From Bilabrum cf. latius (taxonomy: Eukaryota; Bigyra: Bicosoecida; Bigyra; Bicosoecida): 64,000 nt of DNA. Under the pieces are notes generated by a model that saw nothing but the letters and a program-made list of their open reading frames with translations, ran no database searches and was not told where the DNA came from. This document shows, piece by piece, positions 46,701 to 59,700 of this stretch. Both the position numbers and the translations under genes were made by a program. The first letter of the stretch is position 1. Each line of letters starts with the position of its first letter. Location of the stretch: positions 1,302,001-1,366,000 of the forward strand of contig OZ237740.1 of assembly GCA_965178125.1 (NCBI GenBank), in the 5' to 3' direction.

Positions 46701-48938
46701 CAGCACCAGCACTAGCAGCCACATCTGACACACCGGCATCGCCCTGCTCTTCCTTCTTGTCGCCATCGGCTTCCTCCGCCTTGCCACCACCAGCACCAGC
46801 AGCCACATCTGACACACCGGCATCGCCCTGCTCTTCCTTCTTGTCGCCATCGGCTTCCTCCGCCTTGCCAGCACCAGCACCAGCACTAGCAGCCACATCT
46901 GACACACCGGCATCGCCCTGCTCTTCCTTCTTGTCGCCATCGGCTTCCTCCGCCTTGCCAGCACCAGCACCAGCAGCCACATCTGACACACCGGCATCGC
47001 CCTGCTCTTCCTTCTTGTCGCCATCGGCTTCCTCCGCCTTGCCAGCACCAGCACCAGCACCAGCAGCCACATCTGACACACCGGCATCGCCCTGCTCTTC
47101 CTTCTTGTCGCCATCGGCTTCCTCCGCCTTGCCAGCACCAGCACCAGCAGCCACATCTGACACACCGGCATCGCCCTGCTCTCCCTTCTTGTCGCCATCG
47201 GCTTCCTCCGCCTTGCCAGCACCAGCACCAGCAGCCACATCTGACACACCGGCATCGCCCTGCTCTTCCTTCTTGTCGCCATCGGCTTCCTCCGCCTTGC
47301 CAGCACCAGCACCAGCACCAGCACCAGCACCAGCACCAGCAGCCACATCTGACACACCGGCATCGCCCTGCTCTTCCTTCTTGTCGCCATCGGCTTCCTC
47401 CGCCTTGCCAGGACCAGCACCATCTGTATGCATTGCGGCTCGAGAATACACACCACTGGCAGGTGACCCCGCCTCTGCGTGCTGGGTCATCATGGCTGCG
47501 AGGGTGCTTGCAACATCGATGTCTGCCTGCACGTCATCGCCTAGCAAAATATGGAGCCCGCCAGTACGGCTTGTCACTTCATCTGCGGAAAGGGAGGAAT
47601 GGTTGCGACAACAGATGCGTAGCTCAAGTCACTCAAGGGCACGTAGTCTCGGCCGACTATAACATGCAGGCGACTGCAAGCCAATTTTCTCACGGAAGTT
47701 TTGAATAGCCCGTTGAATATCTACGGGGGGCGATGTTCCGTCGCTGCAGCAAGCCAGCACTGCCCTGTACGCCCTGGTTTGTTCTGCCGGGACAGTCACA
47801 TCTGGCAGAGTGCACTAGATCTCTTCGATTACCTCTAGGGCCTCTTCCAGGCCGGCCAGATCCACAGGATAAACCAAATGGGACGGTGACTAGTTAGGGG
47901 CAGCGCCCCGGGGCTCCGGCCTCTCCCCCTCAACCCAGCGCAGCATCGGGGCATCCTGGAGTGCAACTTCGAGGTGTTGCGCGGCTAGTCTATGCTCGGC
48001 AATGGTGGATGCCTCGTGCACTTCCGGCAAGATGCACTCGTCCAAATCGGCGTCTTCATCCTCAACGCCATCCACCACTTCCTCCACCAGAGCCCAGTCC
48101 CCCTCCTACAGAGCCCGTCTGAGTGCCAGCACTGTCTCGGCGCTCCTCATCATGCGCTCCAGATCGACCGGCACTTGGTCCTCAGGCACAGAGGTGGCAT
48201 ACTCGATCCAGTCAGGCAAGACATCCAGCTCAGAGCTGTCTGGTACAGGCTCCAGGCCGTCGAATATTGTCCCATTCTGCGACATGGCCGTGCGGAAGTC
48301 CTGCCAGACGTCTGCCTCCTACTCCTCCGCCTCCCCACCATCCTGCCCATCGCCCTCTCCCTCCCCACCATCCTGCCCATCGCCCTCTCCCTCCCCACCA
48401 TCCTGCCCATCGCCCTCTCCCTCCCCACCATCCTGCCCATCGCCCTCTCCCTCCCCACCATCCTGCCCATCGCCCTCGCCCTCCCCACCATCCTGCCCAT
48501 CGCCCTCTCCCTCCCCACCATCCTGCCCATCGCCCTCGCCCTCCCCACCATCCTGCCCATCGCCCTCTCCCTCCCCACCATCCTGCCCATCGCCCTCTCC
48601 CTCCCCACCATCCTGCCCATCGCCCTCTACCTCCCCACCATCCTGCCCATCGCCCTCGCCTTGCCCACCTTCCTGCCCATCGCCCTCTCCCTCCCCACCA
48701 TCCTGCCCATCGCCAGCAATCTCCTCACCCGTCTGCTAGGGAGTTTCTTCAAGCTGGCACACACGGTCAGCGTAGACAAGGGAATCGCACCTAATGGCGT
48801 ATTTTTCTACACCTGCCTACACAATTACTTCCGATAGGTCTCCACTTCGTAGTGTTGCAGACTAGTATCCTGACCTTCTTGTAGGTTGAGTCTGGCAACA
48901 TCTGAAGGGCGACGCATTCCGTCGATAGCCCGGTTCAT
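40750..48938 (-). CDS. Very large MyTH4-like protein with acidic repeats
   Basis: Proposed exons on minus: 48875-48938, 47694-48812 and 40750-47582; introns of 62 and 111 nt; 2671 aa; TGA stop. About 13 TAG codons are read as Gln. The start is less sure: an alternative ATG at 48960 reads into the same frame without intron 1. Order: a short head; 13 acidic decapeptide repeats (residues about 55-182); a folded stretch; 11 copies of a KAEEADGDKK-centred repeat (about 450-762); a long helical middle part with many short hydrophobic helices; near residues 2150-2225 a segment CPWLQDEVILQLCKQMRHNP plus ALLLVVLRCVSPSDQAENYV that resembles the C-terminal half of a MyTH4 domain, a microtubule/actin-linked module of some myosins and kinesins. 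No motor domain is visible. The tail is Gly/Ala-rich. Confidence 0.7.
46480..47415. repeat. Coding minisatellite, 11 copies (KAEEADGDKK)
   Basis: Eleven tandem units of roughly 80-100 bp within the MyTH4-like gene. Each unit encodes KAEEADGDKKEEQGDAGVSD followed by an Ala/Gly spacer. Length differs between units only through extra copies of a 6-bp ACCAGC element (Gly-Ala), so the frame is always kept. One unit carries a Gly for Glu change (DKKGEQ). Confidence 0.93.
48331..48714. repeat. Coding 30-bp tandem repeat, 13 copies (DGGEGEGDGQ)
   Basis: Thirteen tandem copies of a 30-bp unit that on the minus strand encode the acidic decapeptide DGGEGEGDGQ, with few substitutions. They lie near the N-terminus of the MyTH4-like protein. 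The plus strand of the same tract gives long Pro/Ser or Leu/Ile shadow frames that I do not call. Confidence 0.92.
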
Positions 48939-49396
48939 TTCTTTTCAATAAGGCCAGCATGTTCTACCTTAATGCAGCGTCGACAAAATAGAGCAACACG
49001 TGCAAAACCTCTCGGTACAGGTGGCATTGGCACTATTCGTTTGCCTGAACCCGCCTCTTATCTCCAAAGTATTCATGCTACGGTCGTCGATCGCGAAACA
49101 TGACCCGCATCTGTGGAAAGTCTACAGTCATATTCTCCAGTTATACACCTTGTCGGACCTGAGATGTTGTATGCAAGATGCTGCAGACCCATGCATACGG
49201 GCACGCACGGCAGTTGACGCTGCTTTAAATTGCACGGAACAATTAATAAATACGATTTCTGCGAAACACCCGAGAAGACTAAAGGCATCAAAGCGGACTG
49301 CAATTTGCACTGAGTTTGCATTGAAGTAAGCTTTTCAAAGTAGCTGCAACAGCGAAAGCCGACGCGGTATTGGAGCTCAAGTTGGCGTGATCCAGG
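48939..49396. other. Divergent intergenic region
   Basis: 458 bp, the longest gene-free stretch, between the start of the MyTH4-like gene (minus) and the SPFH gene (plus). It is visibly richer in A and T than its surroundings and presumably carries both promoters. The open frames inside (109 aa plus, 193 aa minus) lack codon bias or family resemblance. No RNA gene was seen. Confidence 0.5.
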
Positions 49397-50586
49397 ATGG
49401 GCAAGGGATACGGGTAGGGTCGCGGCCGCGGAGGCGGGCGCGGAGCTTGTGATGCCTTGACAGACATGGATGACACACTTCTGTACGGGGGTGGGTGCTG
49501 CGTGGGGCTTGCAGTGGTGAGTGCTGGGCCGTCCTTGTGCAGCGGTGTCTGCGTATGGTGCCCAAGTCAGCTTGCTCTGGTGCCGCAAACCATCACCGCA
49601 GGTTATTACGGCAATCGTGCTCATTGTTGTATCGTTTTCTACGATCGAACCCACTGAAGTGGGCGTGCGGTACGATACGGTGACATAGTCTCTAGACGAG
49701 ACTTAGGCTTGGGAAGCTGGGCGCTACTTTATTGGACCAGGACGAAGGTGAGATGAATCCTGCTCGGCACCCGCAAACATCGAAAATGTATTGATCCCGC
49801 TGCCCACTCCCGCTTGCTTTCCGTCACACCTCGCGCAGGTTTATCAAGTATCCGACAACTATCCAGACTGTTCGGTACGATGACGAGCAGGCTCCTCTGA
49901 TTCAGGCACGCACGAGGGATGGCCTGCCTCTAGGCCTGTCTGTAAGCTTCAACTACCGCCTGCAGACGGACATCACCGCGCTGCTGGACCTGTATTTGGA
50001 CTACGGCGAGCTTGGGGAAGTGCAGCTAGCCTACGATCGGACCGCCAGGAACTCGATCCGCGAGACAGCCAGCCGATTCCCAGTGTCAAGCTTCGTGGGC
50101 GACCGCGAGAACGTGACTCGAACCATGCAGCTGGAGCTGGACCAGGAGCTCCGCCAGCAGGCCGGGGTGATTGACTCGTTCGAGCTGCTGCAGTTCACCT
50201 TCCCCGAGGCATTCGAGGACGCCAGGAACCAGCAGAGGGCCGCCGAGGAGGAAACCAAGCAGGCAAGCAACGAGAGGGAGGTGGCCGAGGTCACGGCCAG
50301 CACCACCATCCGGCAAGCGACCATCGAGGCGGCCGCCATCATCACCCGGGCACAGGGCGATGCGCAGCAAATCGTGCAAGACACCATCGGCGCCATCGCC
50401 TCCTTCAGGCTGCGCCTGGAGGCCGAGGCCTCTGCCCTGGCCAACATCGGGCAGCGGCTTGGCTTCAACCAGAGCGAGCTGCTGGGGTACCTGTACCTGA
50501 GCCAGCTGTCCGAGGCCGCCAAGAACCCTGCCATCACGGCTGACGTTAGGTTGGACGTGCCCTCTGAACTGGACCCACAGCTTTGA
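49397..50586 (+). CDS. Membrane-anchored SPFH/band-7 protein
   Basis: Three exons: 49397-49516, 49602-49747 and 49839-50586; introns of 85 and 91 nt; 337 aa; TGA stop. An in-frame TGA lies just upstream of the start; a second in-frame ATG at 49466 could be used instead. Splicing creates a membrane anchor at residues about 31-53 (VITAIVLIVVSF). The SPFH domain follows: TEVGVRYDTVT-TAG-S, AGRYFIGPGRRFIKYP, ARTRDGLPLGLSVSFNYRL. Then comes the helical coiled coil typical of prohibitin/stomatin proteins (EETKQASNEREVAEVTAST, AAAIITRAQGDAQQIV). Such proteins form membrane-bound oligomeric rings. Three TAG codons: one in the Gly-rich head and two near the start of the SPFH domain. Subfamily (prohibitin, stomatin, erlin) not resolved. 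Confidence 0.88.
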
Positions 50587-50789
50587 TTTCGTACACATGA
50601 AATTGACTGTCTTGTGTGTTGGGTATTTCGTGCCTATCATCTCACACAGATGATCGCCAGGCTGAAATACAGAAATATATACAGGCTGATGGCGATGCCT
50701 TTGTCCCGTGCACATTTTGATGAGCACTGCAAAATCAGATGGCCGACTCCGCTGCAGCAACTGCGGCATTTGCGTGACTATCGGGCCCA

Positions 50790-53700
50790 ATGGGCCAGAC
50801 ACCGAGCACCGTACAGCAAGCGGTGCTATCGCTTCGAACACTCAAGGATGAGACTTGGGAAGATGTTCTGCAGAGGTTCAACGAAGACGTCCCAGTTTGG
50901 ATCAAGGTGGGTCTTCTGCTAGTTGGACTCAGCACACTGGCATAGGTCCTGTTCACCTGGTCCTTTCGTATCACAAATATTTTTCCATGTATCCTTCGCA
51001 GGGACACGACGGAAGGCTTCGGTTCAGCTACGATTGCACAGAATCAAAGGTATGCACCCAGCAGCAAGCCAATCCGATGGTGATGCTATCCATGCTTTCA
51101 ACGTCTCTCTGCGTACGATGTATCCACTCTATACGTATCTCAGGCATTTAGCAAAGTCATGGGATACTTGGAGCACGAGCTAAAGGATGTGGAGCTCGAC
51201 GCACGCGAGTACAACTTTGATGCTGCCAAAGTAGCGACTTTGCTTGGCGCCATGGATAGGCTTCTCGCCGCCAAAGGAGTGTATAAAACTGCATATACAA
51301 CGGACTTTGCACCACTTATCGTGCTTCTCAGAGCAGCCGTACGTGCTGAAGATGCCCGGACCATATGCTTGGCTCTTCAGGTATGCTTCACTTGGGTCAC
51401 ACGAGTTGGCTTCCCAGAGACGCGCAAGCGCGCCAAAGAGACGAATCAGGTTGCGAGAGAGAAAATTATGAAAGAGGCGTTCTTCAAAGCGGATGGGTAA
51501 GCAGCATGCCGCACGTATTGGCGCACCTTCATTCGCCTGCCGTGCGCCCGCCGGCACTCACTACCTCCGCGCTCAAATCTCTAGCGTTTTTTCCCCTCTA
51601 AAAATTGCAGTCTTGCAGCCGTGCTTGAATGTCTGGAGTTTATGCATGCCGGAACCCCTCCCGACTGTGCAGAGGCCTTCTTGCGCCTGCTCCTGTCGAT
51701 CGCGGTCACGAACCAGAGCACCACCCCATTCGAGCACACAGAGGCCGTCCTACAGGCCGTGCTTCAAAGGCAAGGTCTCCTGTGGGAGTGGTCCAGGAAC
51801 AGGGCGAGCGCATCCTTAAGGGTGGCGGCCTGCGGCATGCTCCGCGGGCTGCTGATGGAGCTGCCAGCGCACCAGGCGCGCGAGGTGCAGCGGGGGGCGC
51901 TGGACTGGGGCGGCCTGCTGTACCACCTGCGGCTGGCGGTGGCACCTGCCGTTGCGGATGGAGCCTTCTCTAGGCTGTGCGGGGCCGTTGCTGCCGAGCT
52001 AGAGAGGGCGGCGCAGAGACGGATGCGTCCGTTCCGACGGGCGCTGGCGGCGGGTGGCGTGGGCGGTGGCCTTGCAACGGCTGGCTCCGGAGCTGGGGCT
52101 GGGGCTGGGTCTGGGGCTGGTGGTAGGCAGGGAGCAAGCGGTGGCAAGGGGAGCGGGGAGCAGAAGGTGGGACCGGGTCAGTCTCTGGCGGCTCTGGCGG
52201 GGAGGCACACAGGGCTCGTGCTCGCGGATGGGCCCGCTGGGCCGGGTGGGAGCGGCGGCAGCGGCAGCGGTGGCAAGGCGGGCCCGCAAGACCGGTCCAC
52301 AACGGCGTGGGCTGCGGGCGCCGCCGCCACGCGGGCCGCCGAGGCTGCGTCCAGCCGCGAGGACGAGGACGGGAGGTACTACGACGAGTCCGAGATCGAC
52401 GCATCCAGGCTGCCGAAGGAGCTGCTGGCGCGTTGCTCAGAGGAGTGCGTGCATCCTGGCGCGAGAGAGGCCTCGCGGGAGGTGGTGGCCATGGTGTGCC
52501 AGGGGAACGAAGGGGCCATGCAGGTCCTCAGGAGGTGCCTCCCTCCCCATGTGCTAGCCCTGCTGACCAGGCCGGCCCCCTCTCCAGCATTCAAGGACGA
52601 GAGCAGCGGCAAGGCTGCCTCCAGCGGAGGCAAGGGGCAGGCTGCAGGTGCTGCGGGTACGGCGGGGAGTAGAACGGCGGCTGCTCCGGCATCGGCGTCA
52701 GAAGGCAGAGGTTCAGCAGGTGCTGCAGCAGAGGCGGCGAGCAGTGATGGCGCCGCTGGGGCTGGGGCTGGGGCCGCGGAGGGTGCGTCGGCCGGCAGCG
52801 GTGGCGAGGCAGCGGTGTCTCCGTCGAATGAGACCCCTGCCGAAGGTGTCGACGTGCCGGCGGGGCCCGGCGCTTGGATCTGCGAGGCCCACCGGCCGTC
52901 GCTGGTGGACGCTGAGCCGCTGATCGGAGTGGGCCGGCCCGGGTGCCTCTGGTGGGACGCCTCGCAGACTCCCCTGCTCAAGACGAGGGAGCAGCGGGAG
53001 GCTGCCGCGGCCAGGGCCAAACACTCGCTCTATCCCGGATCCGCCAGCCCGGCCAACGCCCCGGCCTACAAGCAGCTGCAGGGCGCGCAGAAAGCCGCGA
53101 CCCGGCTGGACTCGGGCGCGGCGGTCCCAGACGCCAAGAAGGCCAAGGACGCAGAGCTGCTGCGGCCGCCCACGTGCACGGAGGAGATCATGGCGTGCCA
53201 GGCGGCCTCTGTGGGCCTGAGCTCCTCGCAGCTGGCCTGGTCCCGGCTGTGGACCTTTGTGCTGAGCGGACCCAAGGATCACCCCACCTGCGTGTGGCGC
53301 GGTGTATCTCTCGCCGAGCTGAGGCAGGGGCTCTGGGAGGAAGAGGCCGCGCTGGACCGCACCCGACGGAGCTTCAAGCGGCGGTCGGGGGACAGGGGCA
53401 GGAAGCGCACGGCCGGGATGGCGGCCCTGATTGCGGGCGCGGTCAAGGAGGCCGACACGAGGAGGACGGCAGCGGGGCGGGCATGGTTCGGCAAGGAGGA
53501 CAGGCTGGAGGACAAGCCTGAGGTGCCTGACACGAGGGGCGAGTGCCCGGTCCCGTGGGAGCACGCCGCCGCCGCAGTGAGGTACAAGAGCCTCGAGGGC
53601 ATGCTGCGCGTGGGGGAGCTCTTCGTGGCCCCTCTGCTTGGGGTGCTGGAGCGGGCGGCCCAGGGGCACGCGCAGATGGCGCTGCCGCCCAGCTTCCTTG

Positions 53701-56700
53701 CGGACGTGCACATGGCGCTCGCGGGAGAGACCAACCCAAGGAGGGGCCTCGCGCTTCTGCGTTGCGCGCGGCTTGCGGCCGCCTGTGTGATCCTCGACCC
53801 GGACGCGGACACGGACGTGGACCCGACCGCCATCCCCCGGGTGCTTGGTCACCACACGGACAGGCTCGTGCCGAAGAAGCCAGCCGGTGCAGGCGACGGT
53901 GGTGGTGCATCTGCCCCTGCCCCTGCCTCGGCCCCTGCTGCAGCCACAAAGCAGCAGGGCGTGTCTCGCTCGTCCATCTCGCAGTTCGTGGCTGACCGCC
54001 CAGGGCAAACCATCGGTGGTGCTGCGCTGGGCCTCTCTGCGCATGCGCTGGACAAGTCTGAGCTGGTACCACTGCTGGTGAGGATGCTGGCGGCGTGCAA
54101 CGCCGGCCTTGGGGACGTAGCGGTGGGCCGGCCCGTCGCCGGAGTGGAAGCCGGGTACTTTGGCCGAGCCGGAAATGGGCCTGCGTTCGCTCCTGCCGGC
54201 AGCGGCAGCGTTCTGTTTCGGCAAGACGCCGAGCTGGGCGGCTCGGCGATCGTGGGGAAGGACCCTCTGCGGTTCGGCGTGCCGCTGGTGGGACTAGCGG
54301 GGAAGTCCGGTCCCGGCGACGAGGAAGCGAAGACAGGGGGAGGCTATGAGGAGGAGGAGCACGACAACGAGGAGGATGATCCGCTGACTGCAGAAGACGA
54401 GTTCGGGGGGTCGGCGGCCGGGGGACGATCTGGGGGCCGCCCAAGCAGGCGACCGTCATCGCTTCGGTTCGCTGCCGCCATGGAGGCGCGCCGGGAGCAG
54501 CAGGTCCGAGACAGCATGCGCACTGTCTGGCTGCTGGACACCATGCAGCGGCCCTCGAGCGTCCCCGGTATGCCCCTGCATTTCTTGCTCGCAGTACGCT
54601 AGGAGTGTGTGCTCGCGCTGCGGCTGCTGCTGACGCTGCCCTCCAACGCGGAGAGCCTGCTGAGGGAGGATCTGGGGATCGACGCGCTGCTACCGCTGCT
54701 CGTGGCCCCTGCTGATGCCGACCCTGAGCCACTGAAGCCGCTCGTAGGCGAAGGCGCCTCGAGTGGGGGGGCGGCCTCTTAGGATCAAGACGGGGACGGG
54801 CCCGCGAGCGGCGCGGGGGCCGGTGGAGATGCGGGCGAGGAGGACCACGACCACGACGACGACCAGCTGCATGCTTCGGAGGACGAGGGCGATCAGAGCG
54901 ATGGAGGCGGTGCTCGGGGCAGAGGAAGCGGCGGCAAGGGTGGTGGTGAGCCGGGTGATGGGGGCGAGGACGATCAGGAGGATAAGGGAGGGCTCGCTGG
55001 CGCGCGGCAGACGGACGTGTACTCCGCGCTGCTTCGCATCGATCCGGACACGAGGCTCGAAGTCTCCGAGGCAGCGCCTCTCACCGCTGCGCAGGCTGCC
55101 CGCGCGGCCTGCGAGGCGCTCATCGTGGGCGTCTGGGCCGCCCCCCGAGTGGCGCGGTCCTTCGCCCGTGAGGACCGCATGCAGGCCCTGGTGCTGCCCC
55201 TGCTGCAGACCACCTCGCACCCCCGCCTGGTGGCATCTGTGCTCAAGCTGTGCCGCGAGGTGCTGCCCAGGTGCCCCCTGTACCACCCCGCCATGCCCAG
55301 GCATGCAATCTTCCGCGTCCTGCTGCTCACAGGCGACTCGCTCTCGGCGCACAGGCAGCGGAGCAGGGCCAACAGGGAGCGCGAGCAGCGGTCGCGGAGG
55401 GCGCTGGGCCAGCGGGCGCGCGGGGCCGGCGGCGAGAAGCGGTCGGCGCAGCGCACCCGGGACGCCGAGGCCACGGACGAGGCCTCCGCAGAGAACCAGT
55501 TCCGGTTCACGCGGGTGGGGGAGGGCCTGTGCTTCGACGCCGCGGCACTCATCGAGGAGCTGCACCTCGCCCACGCGGACGCGTTCTATGCCGGGGACAA
55601 GGAGCTGTCCTCGGCGCCGACCCTCGCCATCGCGAGACACAAGGCCTCCCCGCTGTGCGACGAGGCGGCGGGGGCGGACGGCCTCGGCGAGCGGTCGCTG
55701 GGCCTCCACAGCGCGGGTGCCTCCCGAGCCGTGCTGGGGCCCTCTGACCCCACCCACGAGCTTGCCGACGTGGAGGCAGCTCGCGCAACCCAGTGCGCTG
55801 AAGAGTCTGGGGCTCGGCTTGCACCCGCAGTGGGGGGCTACCCAGCGGCGTACGGTGGCGTAGGCGGCATCGCCGCGGGGCAGGCGCCTGCGCTCAACAG
55901 CGCCGGACTGCTGTGTGCCGGCGCGGGCGACGGGCTGCCGACCTGGGCCTCCGCAGGAGGGGGTCTCGGCGCGTCGGCTGCGGCAGATGGGGGCCTGGGC
56001 TTGCTGGAAGGAGGAGGGGCTGCGTCGGGAGCGGGGGCGGGTGAGATGCCTGGCGCCGCCGCTGCGGCCGCCCTGCGACCCCCCGGGCTGGGCTCGCTGG
56101 AGCTCGCCCGCCCGTCCTTTCGGTCCTCGCTGCGGCGCCGTCGGACCACCACCAAGCAGGAGCACACGTTCGACCAGGCTTCCTCGCTGCAGATGCTGCT
56201 TCCCCCGAGCCTTGTGAAGCTCGTCCGCAAGCGAGGGGCCGCCGCCCTCTGCCGCGTATTCAACGCGAAGCTGCACGCCTCCAGCGACGCCCTCTGGTCT
56301 GCCGACATGCGGCGCACCCTCATGCGGCAGCTGCGCCGCAACCTGGCCCCCCTCCTTGGTTGGGTCAAGCACAGGGCGCTCGCTAGGCGGAGGCTGCACC
56401 CCGCTGCCCCGCTGACGGCCATGGAAGACCCGAGGGGTGGGCATGGCCTCTCGGGGCTGCCCGCGCTCTCTGGGACCGGCAGGCTGCCGAGTGCATGGGA
56501 CTGCGGCGCCGTGCAGACCTCCCCGCTCGGCCTGCCACCGGTCACGGGGGGTGCCCAGTTGGCCTACCCGTCCGTCCTGCACACGCCCGCCCCTCGGCGC
56601 GTGCGGTTTCCGCAGCTGGACGACGAGCCCCGGGTGGCTGGGGTGTACCTGCGCGTGTACGTCGGCGGGGCCCCGCTGCCGTGTGCCTCCAAGCGGTTCC

Positions 56701-59700
56701 TGCGCTCTTTGCTCAGGGGGCTGCACGAGGAGGTGGCGGCGCTGTCCGCGGCGCACCTGACGCTGGTGGAGGGCACGGTGGATGCGGCGGCGAGGCTGGC
56801 TGGCGTGGAGGTGAAGGGAGCGGCGACGGTCAAGGCGCGGGCCGGGGCGGCGGCCAGGGCGGGCGGGGTAGACGTCGGCAAGCAGGCCCCGGGCATGGAT
56901 GGCGGGGCTGGCAGTGCGCTGCACCGAGACGGCGGCGTGGCCATCGCGGAGGTGGGCGCCACTGTGGACCCTTCTCTGCTGCTGGCCAAGAAACCGGCGC
57001 CTGGTGACTCCGACGGCGGGGATAACGAGGACGGGGGCGGTGCCGGTCCGGGAGGGAAGCAGGGGCCCCACGGCGGGGGCTCCTCCTCTGGGGGAGGCAG
57101 GCGCAGCGGCGAGTCCGCGTGGGACCTTGCGCGGTCCTATCTCGGAGAGTCCGATCTGTCGGACGACGACGAAGCGGCCGTGGCTGCTGCGGGTGGCAGG
57201 CGGATACTGTCTCCCACGGCGCTCTACCGCAGGCACCACTTGCGCTGCCTCGTGACTCTGCAGGCGCTCGCTCGCTTCCTCGAGGACAGCCCGGGGGCGC
57301 CTATGCCCCTGCACGTCTTCGGCGCGCTGGCCGTGCTCATGGGGCTGCCGCAGGGGAGGTACCCGGCGGTGGCGGCGCAAGGGATCGACACGGCGGGCGG
57401 GTTTGCAGTGGACGAATCGGGGCGGGTCGACGCGTCGGGCGCCAACGTCGGCGGCGGGGCCGCGGCCTCGCCTCTGCCGTCGAGCTTCGGGCTCGGCGGG
57501 GGCGCGCCCGGGGCCGTGCCTGCGGCCCGCGGCTCGATTGCGTCCGGCATGTCGGAGGGTAAGCAGAGCGAGGGCGGCGGCAGCGGCTCGGACGACTCGG
57601 GGTCCTCCTCGGACGACGAGACGGCGCACAAGGGGCAGGTCGGCGCTGCCTCTAAGCCGAACGCCGCCAAGCTGCGGCTCTCCCTGGACACCACGTACTC
57701 CATCGACAACCTGCCTCCGCTGCCGGCGCCCCTGCTGCTGCTGCTGCCCCCGGCGGCAGTGTTCGACCTGGACGACGACCCTTTCAGGGACGCGTTCATC
57801 GACGCCACGCGGGCCGCGAGCTCCAGAGCCGGGGAGGAGACCGGTGGCGGGGGCAAGCAGAGGCCGCCGGGCCCGCCGAGCAGAGGCAGCGGCAAGGGCA
57901 AGGGCAAGCGGGGGTCCGCTAGGGTGCGCTTCGCCGGCGCATCCGACAACAGCGAGGCGGCTGCGAGCGGCGGGGCTGCAGGCGGCGGCCTCGGCCCACT
58001 CACCGCGGCGGACAGCGCGGTGTACGCTCCCCTCCGAGAGCAGCGGCAGGCAGAGCGCGTGCGGGGGCTGGCGCAGTCCGCCGAGCTGCAGGGGGAGAGC
58101 CTGCTGACGGCGGCCATAGCGTGTCTCAAGTCGGCCATCTGCCCCGCGGTGCAGCGGGTGGCCTCAAGGGAGGCCGTGGAGGACGCGGCGGACGGGGGCA
58201 GCCTTGGCGCTCTCCTGGGTCTCATCGGATGGTGCGTGCCACTAGAGTCGGCCGCCTGCCGGGAGATCCTGCGCAAGGCCGGCGCCGACGAGAACGTGCC
58301 TCCCATCGCGGCATCCGCGGACCACGGGCCGATTTTGCCGTCCAGCGCCAGCCCGGCGGCGCTGTCTCGCCCGGAGAGGGCTCGGCTGTGGCTCATGGAG
58401 CCGGTGCTGAGCAAGGGGCTCGACGTGGTGCGGCTGGCGTGCGGGAGCGACGCAGGGGTGCAGCTGTTCCTGCGGGCGCCGCACCTGGCCGCGCCCCTGC
58501 TGCGCTGCGCCAGGGCGCACTGGGACGAGTTCGATGCCGCGGCGAGGGCCAGGCGCGAGCAGGCCGCGCTGCAGGGGGCGGGGCGGAGGGACGTGAGCGG
58601 TGGCGCTAGTGGGCAAGGGGAAGAAGAGGATGCTGCTGGCGGGCGGCACCCTTCAGGTGCGCGAGGGGGGCAGCAGCAGGTGGTGGTGCTGGCCGGGGGT
58701 ATCGGGGGCCAGGGCATGTGGGTGCCTGACGATTTCCTGACGGCGCAGTCGGCGATGCGGCTGGTGGCTCCTGCCCTCCGCTGCCTCAAGGGCCTGTGCG
58801 AGGTGTACTGCCTGAAGCGCGCGCTGCTGGACATGGGTGTGGTGGTGCACCTCGTGCAGACCGCGGTGGCCGGGCCCAACGCCCTCGGGCAGTTCCCCCT
58901 CGCCGGGGAGGACCCGGACGAGGTGCCCTCGCCAGAGGCGCTCGGCTCGATGGGCGGGACAGTGCGGGAGGGGGAGGGGCGGGGGGCGGCCTCCGGTGCG
59001 GGTGGGCGGAGGTCCACTGCGGCCCCCACGCGCCGCCGGAAGTGGGCCCTTCTGGAGGACGACTCGGCCGCGATGCTTGCCGATGCAGGTGAGGAGCTGT
59101 CCATCGTGCAGGCCGTGACCATGGGGATGAAGAGGGCCTTCGCGGGAGCCAAGCAGGGACGCGGTGGGGAGGGGGGCGAGGGCGGCGGGGGGACTGGCAG
59201 TGAGGGAGGGGGAGAGGAGGAGGACGAGGGCTTCGACACCCACTCGTCTCGCCGAACGGGTCGGATGGCGGAGCAGGCCTCCGAGGTGAAGGAAGAGGAC
59301 GGCTGGAGCGAGATCCAGATCAGGAGGCTGGCGGAGATCGCGCTGCGGGTGCTGGTGCGGCCCCCCAAGCGAGTGGTCTCCGAGGCGGAGGCCAAGCGGA
59401 GGGACGAGGACAAGAGGCGGCAGGGGGTCATCGGGGGGGGCAGGCCGGCCGCGGGTGCTGGTGCAGACTCTGCCTCTGCTCCCGACCCGGCCTCGACCAC
59501 CCCACCAGCTGCTGCTGCCGCTGCCACCGGCGGGAGTGCCGCGACTGGAGACGCCTCGGACCAGCAAGCAGCCAAGCGCGCCAGCGATCGGATCAAGAAG
59601 AGGCAGAGCGTGTTCGTCGGGGGCGGCAAGGGAGCGGACGGGGGTCCCTTGCGGCTGGACTCGGCTCAGATGGTGGCCCTGGTGCAGGCCAGCAAGCAGG

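Noticed and set aside
46385-48837. Plus-strand ORFs of 425, 245, 223 and 281 aa over the repeats
   Set aside because: They arise because the 30-bp and 6-bp repeat units have no stop in any frame. The minus frame is continuous with the MyTH4-like gene on both sides.
49000-49654. 109-aa plus and 193-aa minus ORFs near the SPFH gene
   Set aside because: No domain or coding-like composition. The minus ORF overlaps SPFH exon 1 and part of exon 2 in antisense.
54690-59629. Long minus-strand ORFs of 979 and 801 aa opposite the RME-8-like gene
   Set aside because: They are antisense shadows of a GC-rich coding strand. The plus frame has family motifs and matching exon phases; the minus frames are Arg/Pro/Ser-rich with no domain.
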